Shown piece after piece: positions 25,884-34,149 of a DNA stretch of 64,000 bases. The first letter of the stretch is position 1, and each line of letters starts with the position of its first letter. Below the pieces are notes generated by a model. That model had not been told where the DNA came from. It saw only the letters and a program-made list of their open reading frames with translations, and made no database searches. A program made the position numbers and the translations under genes. The DNA comes from Planotetraspora phitsanulokensis. GTDB taxonomy: Bacteria > Actinomycetota > Actinomycetes > Streptosporangiales > Streptosporangiaceae. The stretch spans positions 1-64,000 of the forward strand of contig NZ_BOOP01000023.1 of NCBI RefSeq assembly GCF_016863295.1, in the 5' to 3' direction.

Positions 25884-26141
25884 TCAGAAGGCGTCGGTGT
25901 CCCGTCGCTCCTCGTAGACGCGGTGGTGGCGGATCACTTCATCGGTTGGCTCGACGGTCCTGACGGTGGCCGCCCGGCGCACCGTGCTCAGCCGCCAGAT
26001 GCCGAAGAGCAGGCCGGCGAGGCCGCCCAGCATGAGGATCACTCCTATCACCTCGATGTCGACGCCCGCGACGGCGAAGTCGACGGCCCAGGTGAGGATG
26101 GCCCCCAGCATGATGAGGATGATGCTTCCGGCGATGGTCAT
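25884..26141 (-). CDS. DUF6458-type small membrane protein
   Basis: An 85-residue protein with two membrane helices (IAGSIILIMLGAILTWAV and IEVIGVILMLGGLAGLLFGI) followed by a charged tail RHHRVYEERRDTDAF, the typical form of the DUF6458 family. ATG 26141 follows a GGAGGG. Function unknown. Confidence 0.85.
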   Translation of the reverse strand: MTIAGSIILIMLGAILTWAVDFAVAGVDIEVIGVILMLGGLAGLLFGIWRLSTVRRAATVRTVEPTDEVIRHHRVYEERRDTDAF

Positions 26142-26231
26142 GGCGCAGTCCCTCCTTCGCCTGGTGCCTCTATCCCCTCCACGGAAGTCAAACGTCGCAG
26201 AACCATCGCATTACCGGGCAGCATTGCCTTT

Positions 26232-26756
26232 ATGACGGTCATGCCACTAGTCGTGATGGGACTCATGGGTGCGGGGAAGAGCACGGTCGCCCACCTGCTC
26301 GCCCAGACGCTGGGCCGTCCCATGAGGGACAGCGACGCCGACCTCGAGAGCCGGTACGGCGCGACCGCCGCGACGATGGCCGCCGAGGTCGGCCCCGGCG
26401 AACTGCACGCACGTGAGGGGCTGGTACTGAAGGAGGCCCTGGAGGCCGAGCCGCCCGCGGTGATCGCCGCGGCGGCGAGCACGGTCGACGATCCCGGCTC
26501 GCGGAGCCTGCTCGCCCCCGCGTTCGTGGTGTTCCTCGACGGGTCGCCGCAGGTGCTGGCCGAGCGCATGCGATCGAGTGCGCACCGCCCGCACTTCAAG
26601 CCCGACCTCGTCGAGATGCTCACCGAGCAGCGGGCCCGGCGTCTGCCGCACTTCCAGGAGGTGGCCGACGTGACGGTGGACAGCACGGCCCACACCCCCG
26701 AGGAGATCGCCGGCATCGTGCTGGCCCGTCTCGGCGCCCGTCCTCAAACAGGGTGA
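26232..26756 (+). CDS. Small P-loop kinase (shikimate kinase/gluconokinase-like)
   Basis: A 174-residue P-loop kinase. Walker A is GLMGAGKST (residues about 9-17), followed by the DSDADLESRYG substrate strand and the lid region RMRSSAHRPHFKPDLVEMLTEQRARR. Length and outline match shikimate and gluconate kinases. Neither pathway is represented nearby, so the substrate is open. No Shine-Dalgarno precedes ATG 26232. It is divergent from the DUF6458 gene. Confidence 0.78.
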   Translation: MTVMPLVVMGLMGAGKSTVAHLLAQTLGRPMRDSDADLESRYGATAATMAAEVGPGELHAREGLVLKEALEAEPPAVIAAAASTVDDPGSRSLLAPAFVVFLDGSPQVLAERMRSSAHRPHFKPDLVEMLTEQRARRLPHFQEVADVTVDSTAHTPEEIAGIVLARLGARPQTG

Positions 26757-26809
26757 GTAGCAGGCCCGGAGGCAGGGCGGGAGGCAGGACGGGAAACAGG
26801 GCGTGACGG

Positions 26810-27997
26810 TCAGCCGTGACCGGCGGCGGCGCCCTCGCGTCGCGCGATCAGCACGGCGACCGCGACGAGCGCGGCGAGGACGGCTCCGGTGGCGAGCGCG
26901 GGCATGGGGACGAAGGTCGCCGCGAGCACGAGGGCGGCGGCCCCGGGGACCAGCACCTTGTGGCTGCGGCTGACCTGGTGCGGGCGGTGCTGCAACCACC
27001 ACACGGTCAGCAGGAAGACCGCAACAGGGACGGTGACGACCGCCCCCCGCGCGACCGCGCCGCCGTGGAAGTGCCCGGTGGCGCCGTCGACCGCGGCGGA
27101 CAGACCGGCGCCGACGGCGGCCGCCGATCCGAGGACCAGATAGTGGCCGTATCCCCAGAGGAAGGCGGCCCGGTTGGACGTGAGGAACCGGTGGGCCGGT
27201 TTGGCGAAGTACAGCCACCACATCGAGAACACGATGAGCAGCCCTCCGCCGGCCACGCCGTACAGGTCGGCGGTGGCCTGTTCCGTGTCGACGGCGCCCT
27301 GGACGGCTAACGTCGCCGCGAGGATCGACTCGCCAAGGACGATCAGCGTGAACAGCCCGTGGCGCTCGGCGATGTGGTGCGGATGCCACGCGGTGCGGTG
27401 CCTGCGCTCGGCCCACACGGGGACGGAGACGTCGGCGCACGCGAGTAACAGCCAGGCCCACAGCCGGATGCCGGACGGGAGCGTCAGCATGACGACCCAG
27501 GCCGCCTCGACCGCGGTGATGCCGGCCGCGTAGCGCAGCGCGGTGCCGCGGCCCTCCGGGTCGGCCGCCGCGGCGCGCAGCCAGTTGGCCACCAGGGCGG
27601 TGCGCATCACGACGTACCCGAGGACCGCGATCGTGAAGTCGCGGTGCTCGAAGGCCCGCGGGATGCCCGCCGCGAGGATGAGCGCGCCGGTGATCTGGAC
27701 CAGCGCCGCGATCCGATACGGCACGTCGTCGGTGTCGTAGGCGGAGGCGAACCACGAGAAGTTCATCCACGCCCACCAGATCGCGAAGAACGTCATCGCG
27801 TAACTCAGCAGGCCGTCTCCGACATGCCCGGACGCCAGCGCGTGGTGCAGGCCTGCGGCCGACTGGGCGACCGCGACGACGAAGCACAGGTCGAACAGCA
27901 GCTCCAGCGGGGTGGCCGCGCGCAGCGACTCGGTGACGTCCCTCGGGGTCATCCGGCGTCCGCCCGGCGGCGTGATCACCGACGTCTCCTGGCTCAT
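26810..27997 (-). CDS. Low temperature requirement protein A (LtrA) family
   Basis: A multi-pass membrane protein of the LtrA family with about ten helices. Typical signatures are LRAATPLELLFDLCFVVAVAQ, the FFAIWWAWMNFSWFASAYDTDD loop and ERHGLFTLIVLGESILA. The biochemical role is unknown; the name comes from a cold-growth phenotype in Listeria. ATG 27997 gives the conserved start and 395 residues; ATG 28087 would add 30 residues of Arg-rich sequence without a ribosome-binding site. Confidence 0.86.
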   Translation of the reverse strand: MSQETSVITPPGGRRMTPRDVTESLRAATPLELLFDLCFVVAVAQSAAGLHHALASGHVGDGLLSYAMTFFAIWWAWMNFSWFASAYDTDDVPYRIAALVQITGALILAAGIPRAFEHRDFTIAVLGYVVMRTALVANWLRAAAADPEGRGTALRYAAGITAVEAAWVVMLTLPSGIRLWAWLLLACADVSVPVWAERRHRTAWHPHHIAERHGLFTLIVLGESILAATLAVQGAVDTEQATADLYGVAGGGLLIVFSMWWLYFAKPAHRFLTSNRAAFLWGYGHYLVLGSAAAVGAGLSAAVDGATGHFHGGAVARGAVVTVPVAVFLLTVWWLQHRPHQVSRSHKVLVPGAAALVLAATFVPMPALATGAVLAALVAVAVLIARREGAAAGHG

Positions 27998-28113
27998 CGG
28001 CGGCCGGGTCTCCTCTCCCCAGGGTGGCCCGCGCCGTACGGCGAGCAGCCGGAAGAGCGCGCGCCCGGACGGTGAACGCGCACTCATGATAGGTACGCGC
28101 GGCGACCCGGTGC

Positions 28114-28872
28114 CTAGTCGAGAGCCCTGCGGGGATGGCGGCCGTCGACGTAGCCGATGAACGGCGGGCAGATGTTGTATCCGAGCAGCTCCTGCATCCG
28201 CTCCGGCAGGTCGCGCACGATCTCCCGCGGCACGGCGAGCAGGTGGTTCTCCTGCGGGCGCAGCCAGGAGGCCGCGTAGTGCAGGACCACTCCGAGACGT
28301 GGCCGGTCGGTGCGGTTCGCGCCGCCGCCGTGCCAGAGGGTGCCGAGATAGATGAGCGCGGAACCCGCGGCCATCTCCGCGGCGACGGTCGGCGTCTCGG
28401 GTCCCGGCCGTTCCTCACCCCAGCGGTGGCTGCCCGGCACGATGCGGGTGGCGCCGTTCGCCTCCGTGAAGTCGTCGAGCGGCAACATGACGTTGATCAC
28501 CATCTCGCGATGGGGGCGCGGGACGGGATAGACGCCGTCGTCCGGGTGGAGCGGCTGCGCGGTCTCCCCCGGGCCGATCTCGATGCCGGTGGGCGCGCTC
28601 AGCTGGTAGTACCCGAGGAAATGGTCGAGCACCGCCAGCACGAGCGGATGGGTCGCCGGTCCGTCGAACAGGCGCGTCTTGGCGAACAGCGCGTAGACGC
28701 GCCGGGTGTGGTCGCCCTCGAAGTCGTTGCGCCCGAAGGGGGTGCTCTCCAGGATCGTCCCCAGCTCCGCCTTGGCGGCGGCGACCTCCTCCCGGCTCAG
28801 CAGGTCCGGGACGATCATGTGGCCGTGGCGGTCGAGTTCGTCCACCACCGTCGCCGCTTGAGGCAGAGTCAC
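28114..28872 (-). CDS. Phytanoyl-CoA dioxygenase family protein
   Basis: A 252-residue Fe(II)/2-oxoglutarate oxygenase. The iron triad is H-x-D in QPLHPDDGVYP and a distal His in GTLWHGGGANR, and the 2-oxoglutarate Arg lies a few residues later in TDRPRLG. Family members hydroxylate lipids or natural products. CCGAAC AAA GTTCGG at 28891-28905, 19 bp upstream, may be its operator. Substrate unknown. Confidence 0.86.
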   Translation of the reverse strand: MTLPQAATVVDELDRHGHMIVPDLLSREEVAAAKAELGTILESTPFGRNDFEGDHTRRVYALFAKTRLFDGPATHPLVLAVLDHFLGYYQLSAPTGIEIGPGETAQPLHPDDGVYPVPRPHREMVINVMLPLDDFTEANGATRIVPGSHRWGEERPGPETPTVAAEMAAGSALIYLGTLWHGGGANRTDRPRLGVVLHYAASWLRPQENHLLAVPREIVRDLPERMQELLGYNICPPFIGYVDGRHPRRALD

Positions 28873-28890
28873 AGATCGAGACTAATCAAG

Positions 28891-28905
28891 CCGAACAAAG
28901 TTCGG
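28891..28905. promoter_or_regulatory. Palindrome upstream of the dioxygenase
   Basis: CCGAAC AAA GTTCGG has 6-bp arms and a 3-bp spacer, 19 bp before the dioxygenase start. The regulator is unknown. Confidence 0.4.
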
Positions 28906-28946
28906 TAGCCGTGCGGCCGGATCGATTCGCCCACGACGACCTCCGG

Positions 28947-29183
28947 TCAGGAGGAGATCATCTGGCTTCCGATCCGCTGCTGGGCGGTGAGCAGGTCGCG
29001 CAACTCCTCGGCGTCCTCTCCCGACGCGGTCATGATCAGACCCCGGTCCATCTCGACCCGGGACAACGATCGCCTCATCCGGGTCGCGTACCAGCGCCCC
29101 GCGTCGCTTCTCCAGATCGACCAGTGTCCCCCGTACTCGCTGCGCAACTGACCCCACGCGAGGTCATCGGCTGAGATCGGCAC
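28947..29183 (-). CDS. Small conserved hypothetical protein (78 aa)
   Basis: Starts PISADDLAWGQLRSEYGGHWSIWRSD and contains GRWYATR, a pattern I associate with small actinomycete proteins of unknown function. GTG 29183 is chosen over longer readings because GGAGG lies 8 nt upstream (29192-29196, minus strand). No membrane segment or catalytic motif. Confidence 0.6.
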   Translation of the reverse strand: MPISADDLAWGQLRSEYGGHWSIWRSDAGRWYATRMRRSLSRVEMDRGLIMTASGEDAEELRDLLTAQQRIGSQMISS

Positions 29184-29456
29184 TGCCCCCACCTCCAGGC
29201 TCGGTGCCAGGAAGCAGCGAGATGCTCGGCCGGGCACGAATGGTAGTGAGAAGCGACCTCCCCCGTCCGGAGCCGGTGTGACCGCGGGCGAGGCGAAGAT
29301 CTTCCGTTGGATGCGCTGACTTCACCTGATCTTGGCATGCCGGAAATGACACGGGTATTCGGAGAAGGTTAGGGATCAGGTCATTTGGGGTTACCTGTCC
29401 GGGTAATCGGCTGGGTCACCATCGCGGCAAGCGTCCAGTGGCTTCCGGGATGGAAC

Positions 29457-30623
29457 ATGAAGATCGTACGGCTGGCCAACTTCATCGCCCCCCGGTCGGG
29501 CGGTCTGCGCACCGCCCTCAATGAACTCGGCGCGGGCTACGCGGCCGCCGGCCACGAAGCGGTCCTGGTGATTCCCGGACCCGAGGCCGGCAGGCGCGAC
29601 ACGCCCTCTGGTCAGGTCATCACGGTGCCGGGTCCCGTCGTCCCCGGGTCGGGCGGCTACCGGGTCATCACCGCACGCAGGTCGCTGCGGCGCCTGCTCG
29701 ACGACCTCCGCCCCGACCGGCTCGAGGTCTCCGACCGCACCACGCTCCGGTGGACGGGCCGATGGGCCCGGTCGCGCGGCGTGCGGTCGCTCATGGTCTC
29801 CCACGAGAGCCTCGACGGCCTGCTGCGCCTGTTCGCCCCCCGTTTCATCCCCTCGGCCTCCGGTTCAGGGGACGGTCGCGCGGACCGGCTCGTCACCGGG
29901 CTCGCGGACCTGCTCAACCGGCGCACGGCGGCCGACTTCGACATGGTGGTGTGCACGACGGAGTGGGCGGCGGCCGAGTTCAGGCGGCTGGGCGTGCCCA
30001 ACCTGACGCGGGTGCCCCTCGGCGTCGACCTGGCCCGTTTCTCCCCCGAGCGCCACGACCCCGAGTTGCGTCGTCAGTTCGCCGCCCCCGGTGAGCCGCT
30101 GCTCGTCCACTGCAGCAGGCTCTCGCCCGAGAAGCGGCCCGACCGGCCCATCGAGGCGTTGCGCGAGCTGCACCGCCGCGGCGTGCCCGCCACGCTGGTC
30201 GTGGCCGGGGACGGGCCGCGCCGGTCGGCGCTGGAGGAGCGGGCGAGCGGGCTGCCGGTCCACTTCCTCGGCCACGTCTCCGACCGGGACCTCCTCGCCC
30301 GGCTGCTCGCGACCGCGGACGTCGCCGTCGCGCCCGGCCCCGTCGAGACCTTCGGGCTGGCGGCGCTGGAGGCGCTGGCGAGCGGGACGCCCGTCGTCGT
30401 GTCGCGGCAGAGCGCGCTGCCCGAGGTCATCGGCGAGTCCGGGGTCGCGGTCGGCGACGACCCGGGCGAGTACGCCGACGCGGTGGGAGCGCTCCTGGCC
30501 GACGAGGAGGGGGAACGCCGCGCCCGCGCCCGCCGCCAGGCCGAGCGCTTTGACTGGCCGGGCTCCGTGGACGGGTTCCTTCGCGCCCACGGGCTTGCGA
30601 ACCTGATCGGAGGTCGACGGTAG
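29457..30623 (+). CDS. Glycosyltransferase family 4 (PimB/MgtA-like)
   Basis: A 388-residue GT-B enzyme: MKIVRLANFIAPRSGGLRTAL with the substrate glycine loop, VPLGVDLARFSPERHD at the hinge, LVHCSRLSPEKRPD for donor binding and the E-x7-E motif in VETFGLAALEALASG. The pattern fits actinomycete mannosyltransferases acting on lipids. It is the first gene of a three-gene operon, with a 1-bp overlap into the SGNH hydrolase. ATG 29457 begins the conserved domain; longer readings add unconserved sequence. Confidence 0.88.
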   Translation: MKIVRLANFIAPRSGGLRTALNELGAGYAAAGHEAVLVIPGPEAGRRDTPSGQVITVPGPVVPGSGGYRVITARRSLRRLLDDLRPDRLEVSDRTTLRWTGRWARSRGVRSLMVSHESLDGLLRLFAPRFIPSASGSGDGRADRLVTGLADLLNRRTAADFDMVVCTTEWAAAEFRRLGVPNLTRVPLGVDLARFSPERHDPELRRQFAAPGEPLLVHCSRLSPEKRPDRPIEALRELHRRGVPATLVVAGDGPRRSALEERASGLPVHFLGHVSDRDLLARLLATADVAVAPGPVETFGLAALEALASGTPVVVSRQSALPEVIGESGVAVGDDPGEYADAVGALLADEEGERRARARRQAERFDWPGSVDGFLRAHGLANLIGGRR

Positions 30624-31525
30624 TGGCGACCAGACTCGTGGCACTCGGTGACTCGGTCACCGCCGGACTCGGCGACCCGATCCCCGGCGGGGGGTGGCGC
30701 GGCTACGCGGCCATCCTGGCCGACGCGCTCGGCCCGCACGGGCAGGTGGAGTTCAGCAACGTCGCCACCTCGGGGGCGACGTCCCGCGACCTCGCCGCGG
30801 ACCAGCTTCCCCGCGCCCTCTCCCTGCGCCCGACGCTCGCCACCGTGCTGGCGGGCGTGAACGACACCCTGCGCGGCACGTTCGACCTTCCCGCGATCGC
30901 CTCCGACATCGAGGAGGTGGTGGGAGGGCTGCGCCGTGCCGGCGCCACCGTGCTCACCGTCCGCCTGCCCGACCCGGGGCTGATGCTGGGCATCCCCGAT
31001 CTCGTCCGAAGGCCGCTCACCCGGCGGGTGCGGGCGATCAACACGATCCTCGACCACGTCGCCCACCGCCACGACACCGTCCACGTCGACCCGGCCCGCC
31101 ACCCGGCCCTGTACGAGCGTCGGATGTGGGGGGTCGACAGGCTCCACCCGAGCGAGCGCGGGCACCGCCTGCTCGCCCGGCTCATCGCCGCCGAACTGGC
31201 CACGCGAGGCGTCCCCCTCGACTCGATGCCCGACGCGGAGCCCACCGGCGCGAACCCGTCCGCCTGGGCGAGCGCGCGCTGGATGGCCGTCGAAGGCACC
31301 GGGTGGGTGGTCAGGCGCTCGCGGGACTTCCTGCCCGAACTCGCCCGGCTCGTGCTCAACGAGGCGTGGCACGACATCCGCGGCCGGGCCGAACTGCTCG
31401 ACCAGCGCTTCCACAACGACCTCGACCACGCCCTGCGGCACCTCGGCGCGCAGCCCCCGGTGACCGGCCCTCGGCGGACGCCCTCTCCCTCCCTGCACGT
31501 CGCTACGGAAGATGCCTGCCCATGA
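30623..31525 (+). CDS. SGNH/GDSL hydrolase
   Basis: A 300-residue esterase-type hydrolase. Block I is LVALGDSVTAGLGD with the nucleophile Ser, block III AGVNDTLRG and block V DRLHPSERGH with the Asp/His pair. No signal peptide is seen, so it is probably cytoplasmic. About 100 residues beyond block V form an extra C-terminal region. Translation is coupled on both sides (TAGTG before, ATGA after) to two glycosyltransferases, which suggests that it deacylates or acylates their product. Confidence 0.88.
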   Translation: MATRLVALGDSVTAGLGDPIPGGGWRGYAAILADALGPHGQVEFSNVATSGATSRDLAADQLPRALSLRPTLATVLAGVNDTLRGTFDLPAIASDIEEVVGGLRRAGATVLTVRLPDPGLMLGIPDLVRRPLTRRVRAINTILDHVAHRHDTVHVDPARHPALYERRMWGVDRLHPSERGHRLLARLIAAELATRGVPLDSMPDAEPTGANPSAWASARWMAVEGTGWVVRRSRDFLPELARLVLNEAWHDIRGRAELLDQRFHNDLDHALRHLGAQPPVTGPRRTPSPSLHVATEDACP

Positions 31526-32706
31526 GAGTCGCCATCGTCTCCGAGTCCTTCCTCCCTCAGGTGAACGGGGTCACCAACTCGGTCTGCCGCGTCCTCGAAC
31601 ACCTCGAACGCCACGGCCACGAGGCGATGGTGGTCGCGCCCGGCCGCGGTCCTTCGGACTACGCGGGCTTCCCCGTGCGGACCACCCCGGCCTTCCGCCT
31701 GCCGTTCTACCGCTCGTTCCGGGTCGGCCTGCCGAGCGGCGAGATCATGTCGTCGCTCGAGGCGTTCAAGCCCGACGTCGTGCACCTCGCCTCCCCCACG
31801 GTGGTGGGAGCGTCCGGGATGACGGCCGCCGACCGGCTCGGCGTGCCCGCCGTCGCCGTCTTCCAGACCGACCTGGCCGGCTTCGCCCGCCAGTACGGCA
31901 TGCGGGGCGCCGACGCGGCGATCTGGGGCTGGCTGCGCCACATCCACATCCGCGCCGCCCGCACGCTCGTACCCTCCTCGGCGACGATGAGCGAGCTCAA
32001 CGCGCACGGGATCCCGCGGCTGTCCCTGTGGGGCCGGGGGGTCGACCTCGACCGGTTCAACCCCGCGCATCGCTCGGAACGGCTCCGCCGCGAGCTGGCG
32101 CCGAACGGCGAGGTCATCGTCGGCTACGTGGGCCGACTGGCCGCCGACAAGCGGGTCCACCTGCTGGCCAAACTGGCCGACCTGCCGGGGATCAAGCTGG
32201 TCGTCGTCGGCGACGGCCCCGCCGCCAAGAGCCTGCGCCGCCGCATGCCGGACGCGGTCTTCTGCGGGCTCCGCACCGGCACGGAGTTGTCGGAGATCCT
32301 GGCCTCGTTCGACGTCTTCGTGCACACGGGCGCGAACGAGACGTACTGCCAGGCCGTCCAGGAGGCCCTGGCCGCAGGCGTCCCGGTCGTCGCCGCGGCG
32401 GCGGGCGGGCCGCTCGACCTCGTGCAGCCTGGGCAGAACGGGCTGCTCTATCCGTCCGACTCCCCCGAGGGGATGCGCGAGGCGGTCGCCCACCTCGTGG
32501 CCGACGGCGAGGCGCGGGCGCGGATGAGCGGCAACGCGCGCGCGTCCGTGCTCCATCGCACGTGGAGCGCCCTCTGCGACCAGTTGGTCGGCCACTACGA
32601 GACCGCGGTCGCGCGGAACCTCTCGCCGCACGAGGAGGAGGACCTGGGCGAGAAGCCCTGGAAGGCCCGGGTCTCCGAGCCGTCGGAAGCCCACGCCGGT
32701 ACCTGA
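31522..32706 (+). CDS. Glycosyltransferase family 4 (MgtA/PimB-like mannosyltransferase)
   Basis: A 394-residue GT4 protein beginning MRVAIVSESFLPQVNGVTNSV, the signature of the mycobacterial MgtA/PimB group. The donor domain has GRGVDLDRFNP, GYVGRLAADKRVHLL and TYCQAVQEALAAGVPVVA, where the E-x7-E is reduced to one clear Glu. The C-terminal 30 residues are charged. It likely transfers mannose from GDP-mannose to a glycolipid. It overlaps the SGNH gene in an ATGA junction and ends the operon. Confidence 0.88.
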   Translation: MRVAIVSESFLPQVNGVTNSVCRVLEHLERHGHEAMVVAPGRGPSDYAGFPVRTTPAFRLPFYRSFRVGLPSGEIMSSLEAFKPDVVHLASPTVVGASGMTAADRLGVPAVAVFQTDLAGFARQYGMRGADAAIWGWLRHIHIRAARTLVPSSATMSELNAHGIPRLSLWGRGVDLDRFNPAHRSERLRRELAPNGEVIVGYVGRLAADKRVHLLAKLADLPGIKLVVVGDGPAAKSLRRRMPDAVFCGLRTGTELSEILASFDVFVHTGANETYCQAVQEALAAGVPVVAAAAGGPLDLVQPGQNGLLYPSDSPEGMREAVAHLVADGEARARMSGNARASVLHRTWSALCDQLVGHYETAVARNLSPHEEEDLGEKPWKARVSEPSEAHAGT

Positions 32707-32724
32707 CATTTCCGTCATAGACGA

Positions 32725-32761
32725 TTGACCATACTTCGCGAGGCGAAGTATGGTCGGCGGC
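32725..32761 (+). promoter_or_regulatory. PadR promoter with overlapping operator
   Basis: TTGACC (32725-32730) and TATGGT (32749-32754) are 18 bp apart. Between and over them lies GACCATACTTCGC GAG GCGAAGTATGGTC (32727-32755), a perfect 13-bp inverted repeat. Transcription would begin at about 32761, right at ATG 32762, so the mRNA should be leaderless and repressed by a dimer on the repeat. Confidence 0.75.
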
Positions 32762-33103
32762 ATGGCCAAGAAACCGCCGACTCTGAGCGAACCGGCGTAC
32801 TTCATCCTCGCCGCGCTGCTCGACGGTCCGCTGCACGGCCACGCCATCATCGGGCGCACGCTCGAGTTGTCGGAGCAGCGGGTGAAGCTGCCGGTCGGCA
32901 CGTTGTACGGCGCTCTCGACCGGCTGGCGGCGGGCGGCCTCATCGCAGTGGAGCGCGAGGAGGTCGTGGACGGGCGGCCGCGGCGCTACTTCCGGCTCAC
33001 CGACGAGGGCCGCGGACTGGTGACGGCGGAGGCGCTGCGCATGCAGCAGGCCGCATCCGTCGTGACCAGCCGCGTCCTGGGCACGGGATCGGCCTTCGCG
33101 TGA
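32762..33103 (+). CDS. PadR-family transcriptional regulator
   Basis: A 113-residue winged-helix repressor: LSEPAYFILAALLDGPLHGHAII, VKLPVGTLYGALDRLAAGGLIA as recognition helix and GRPRRYFRLTDEG as wing. The length fits the short PadR subfamily. ATG 32762 sits at the predicted transcription start behind a perfect palindrome that is probably its own operator. It overlaps the following membrane protein gene by 4 bp, the common PadR-plus-target arrangement. Confidence 0.9.
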   Translation: MAKKPPTLSEPAYFILAALLDGPLHGHAIIGRTLELSEQRVKLPVGTLYGALDRLAAGGLIAVEREEVVDGRPRRYFRLTDEGRGLVTAEALRMQQAASVVTSRVLGTGSAFA

Positions 33104-34029
33104 GCGCGGGCACGCACGCCCCCGCCGGGACGGAGGCCGCCAGGACGGCGCTGGCGAGACGGTACGGGCGTCTTCTGCTGGCCTATCCGCGCGACTACCG
33201 CCGCAGGCACGGGCCGGAACTCCTCGCCACCCTGCTCGAGACCTCCGAACCCGGCCGGGCGCTGCCGTCCTGGACCGAGTCGGCCGGCCTCGTCCGCGGC
33301 GGCCTGCGCACCAGGGCCACGGTCGCGGCGCGCGGATCCCCGTGGCGCGACGGCCTGCACCTCGGGGTCCTCGTCGTCGCCTCGGCCAACCTGGCGCTGT
33401 TGCTCCCGTACGCGAGGTCGATGCCCCTCTGGGTGGGCCTGTCGGCGGCCGTCGTCCTGGCGGTGCTACTCGGGCGGGTCAGACTCGCGATCCCCCTCGT
33501 CGCCCTGGTGGGTGCGAAGGCCGTCGCGGTCGCGCTCGGCAGGCCGTTCCTGGACCAGACGCTTCTACCGATCTTCCCCGACGAGATCTGGGGAGGCCCG
33601 GCGCTCTACAGCGAGGGCGGCGCCGTCACTCCCGCCGTGGCCTACGCCGCGGTCCTCGCCGGGCTGCTGGTGATCGCCGCGGACGACGCCCCCCTCAACA
33701 GGCGTTCCTGGCTCTGGTGGGCGCTCGTCCCACTGATCGCCGGCACCGACCCGGCGCAGCCGGATCTGGGCGCGGGGTCGCCGCGCACGATGACCAGGAT
33801 CGGGCTGGAACTCGCCCTGCTCCTGCTCGCGGCCTGGGCGGGGCACGTCGCTGGGGACCCCCGGTGGGCGCTCGCGGCGGGAATGTACCTGCTGACCCAG
33901 ATGGCAGCGGTGGCCGAGAACCTCTCCACCTTCACGCGCCAGGACCTCGCCCACTTCGCCCTGCTCGCCTTCCTCACCCTGGTCGCGGCCGCCGTGCCGT
34001 ACCGGACGCGAACGCAGCCCCAGTTCTGA
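33100..34029 (+). CDS. Membrane protein co-expressed with PadR
   Basis: A 309-residue protein. A soluble N-terminal part (YGRLLLAYPRDYRRRHGPELLATLLE) resembles the cytoplasmic start of proteins commonly encoded after PadR regulators in actinomycetes. About eight membrane helices follow from residue 85. No transporter motif is visible. The GTG start overlaps the PadR stop by 4 bp. Function unknown; it is likely the main target of the PadR switch. Confidence 0.78.
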   Translation: MSAGTHAPAGTEAARTALARRYGRLLLAYPRDYRRRHGPELLATLLETSEPGRALPSWTESAGLVRGGLRTRATVAARGSPWRDGLHLGVLVVASANLALLLPYARSMPLWVGLSAAVVLAVLLGRVRLAIPLVALVGAKAVAVALGRPFLDQTLLPIFPDEIWGGPALYSEGGAVTPAVAYAAVLAGLLVIAADDAPLNRRSWLWWALVPLIAGTDPAQPDLGAGSPRTMTRIGLELALLLLAAWAGHVAGDPRWALAAGMYLLTQMAAVAENLSTFTRQDLAHFALLAFLTLVAAAVPYRTRTQPQF

Positions 34030-34149
34030 CCTCCGGCTGACCCGCCGGCTCTCCACCTTCGCCACGTGCTCTCTTCGGCGTGCGCGCGTTTCCGCCCGGC
34101 CCGCCGGGCGGCGTCACTCACCCCCGGTTCGCCGACGATCGGATTCAGC

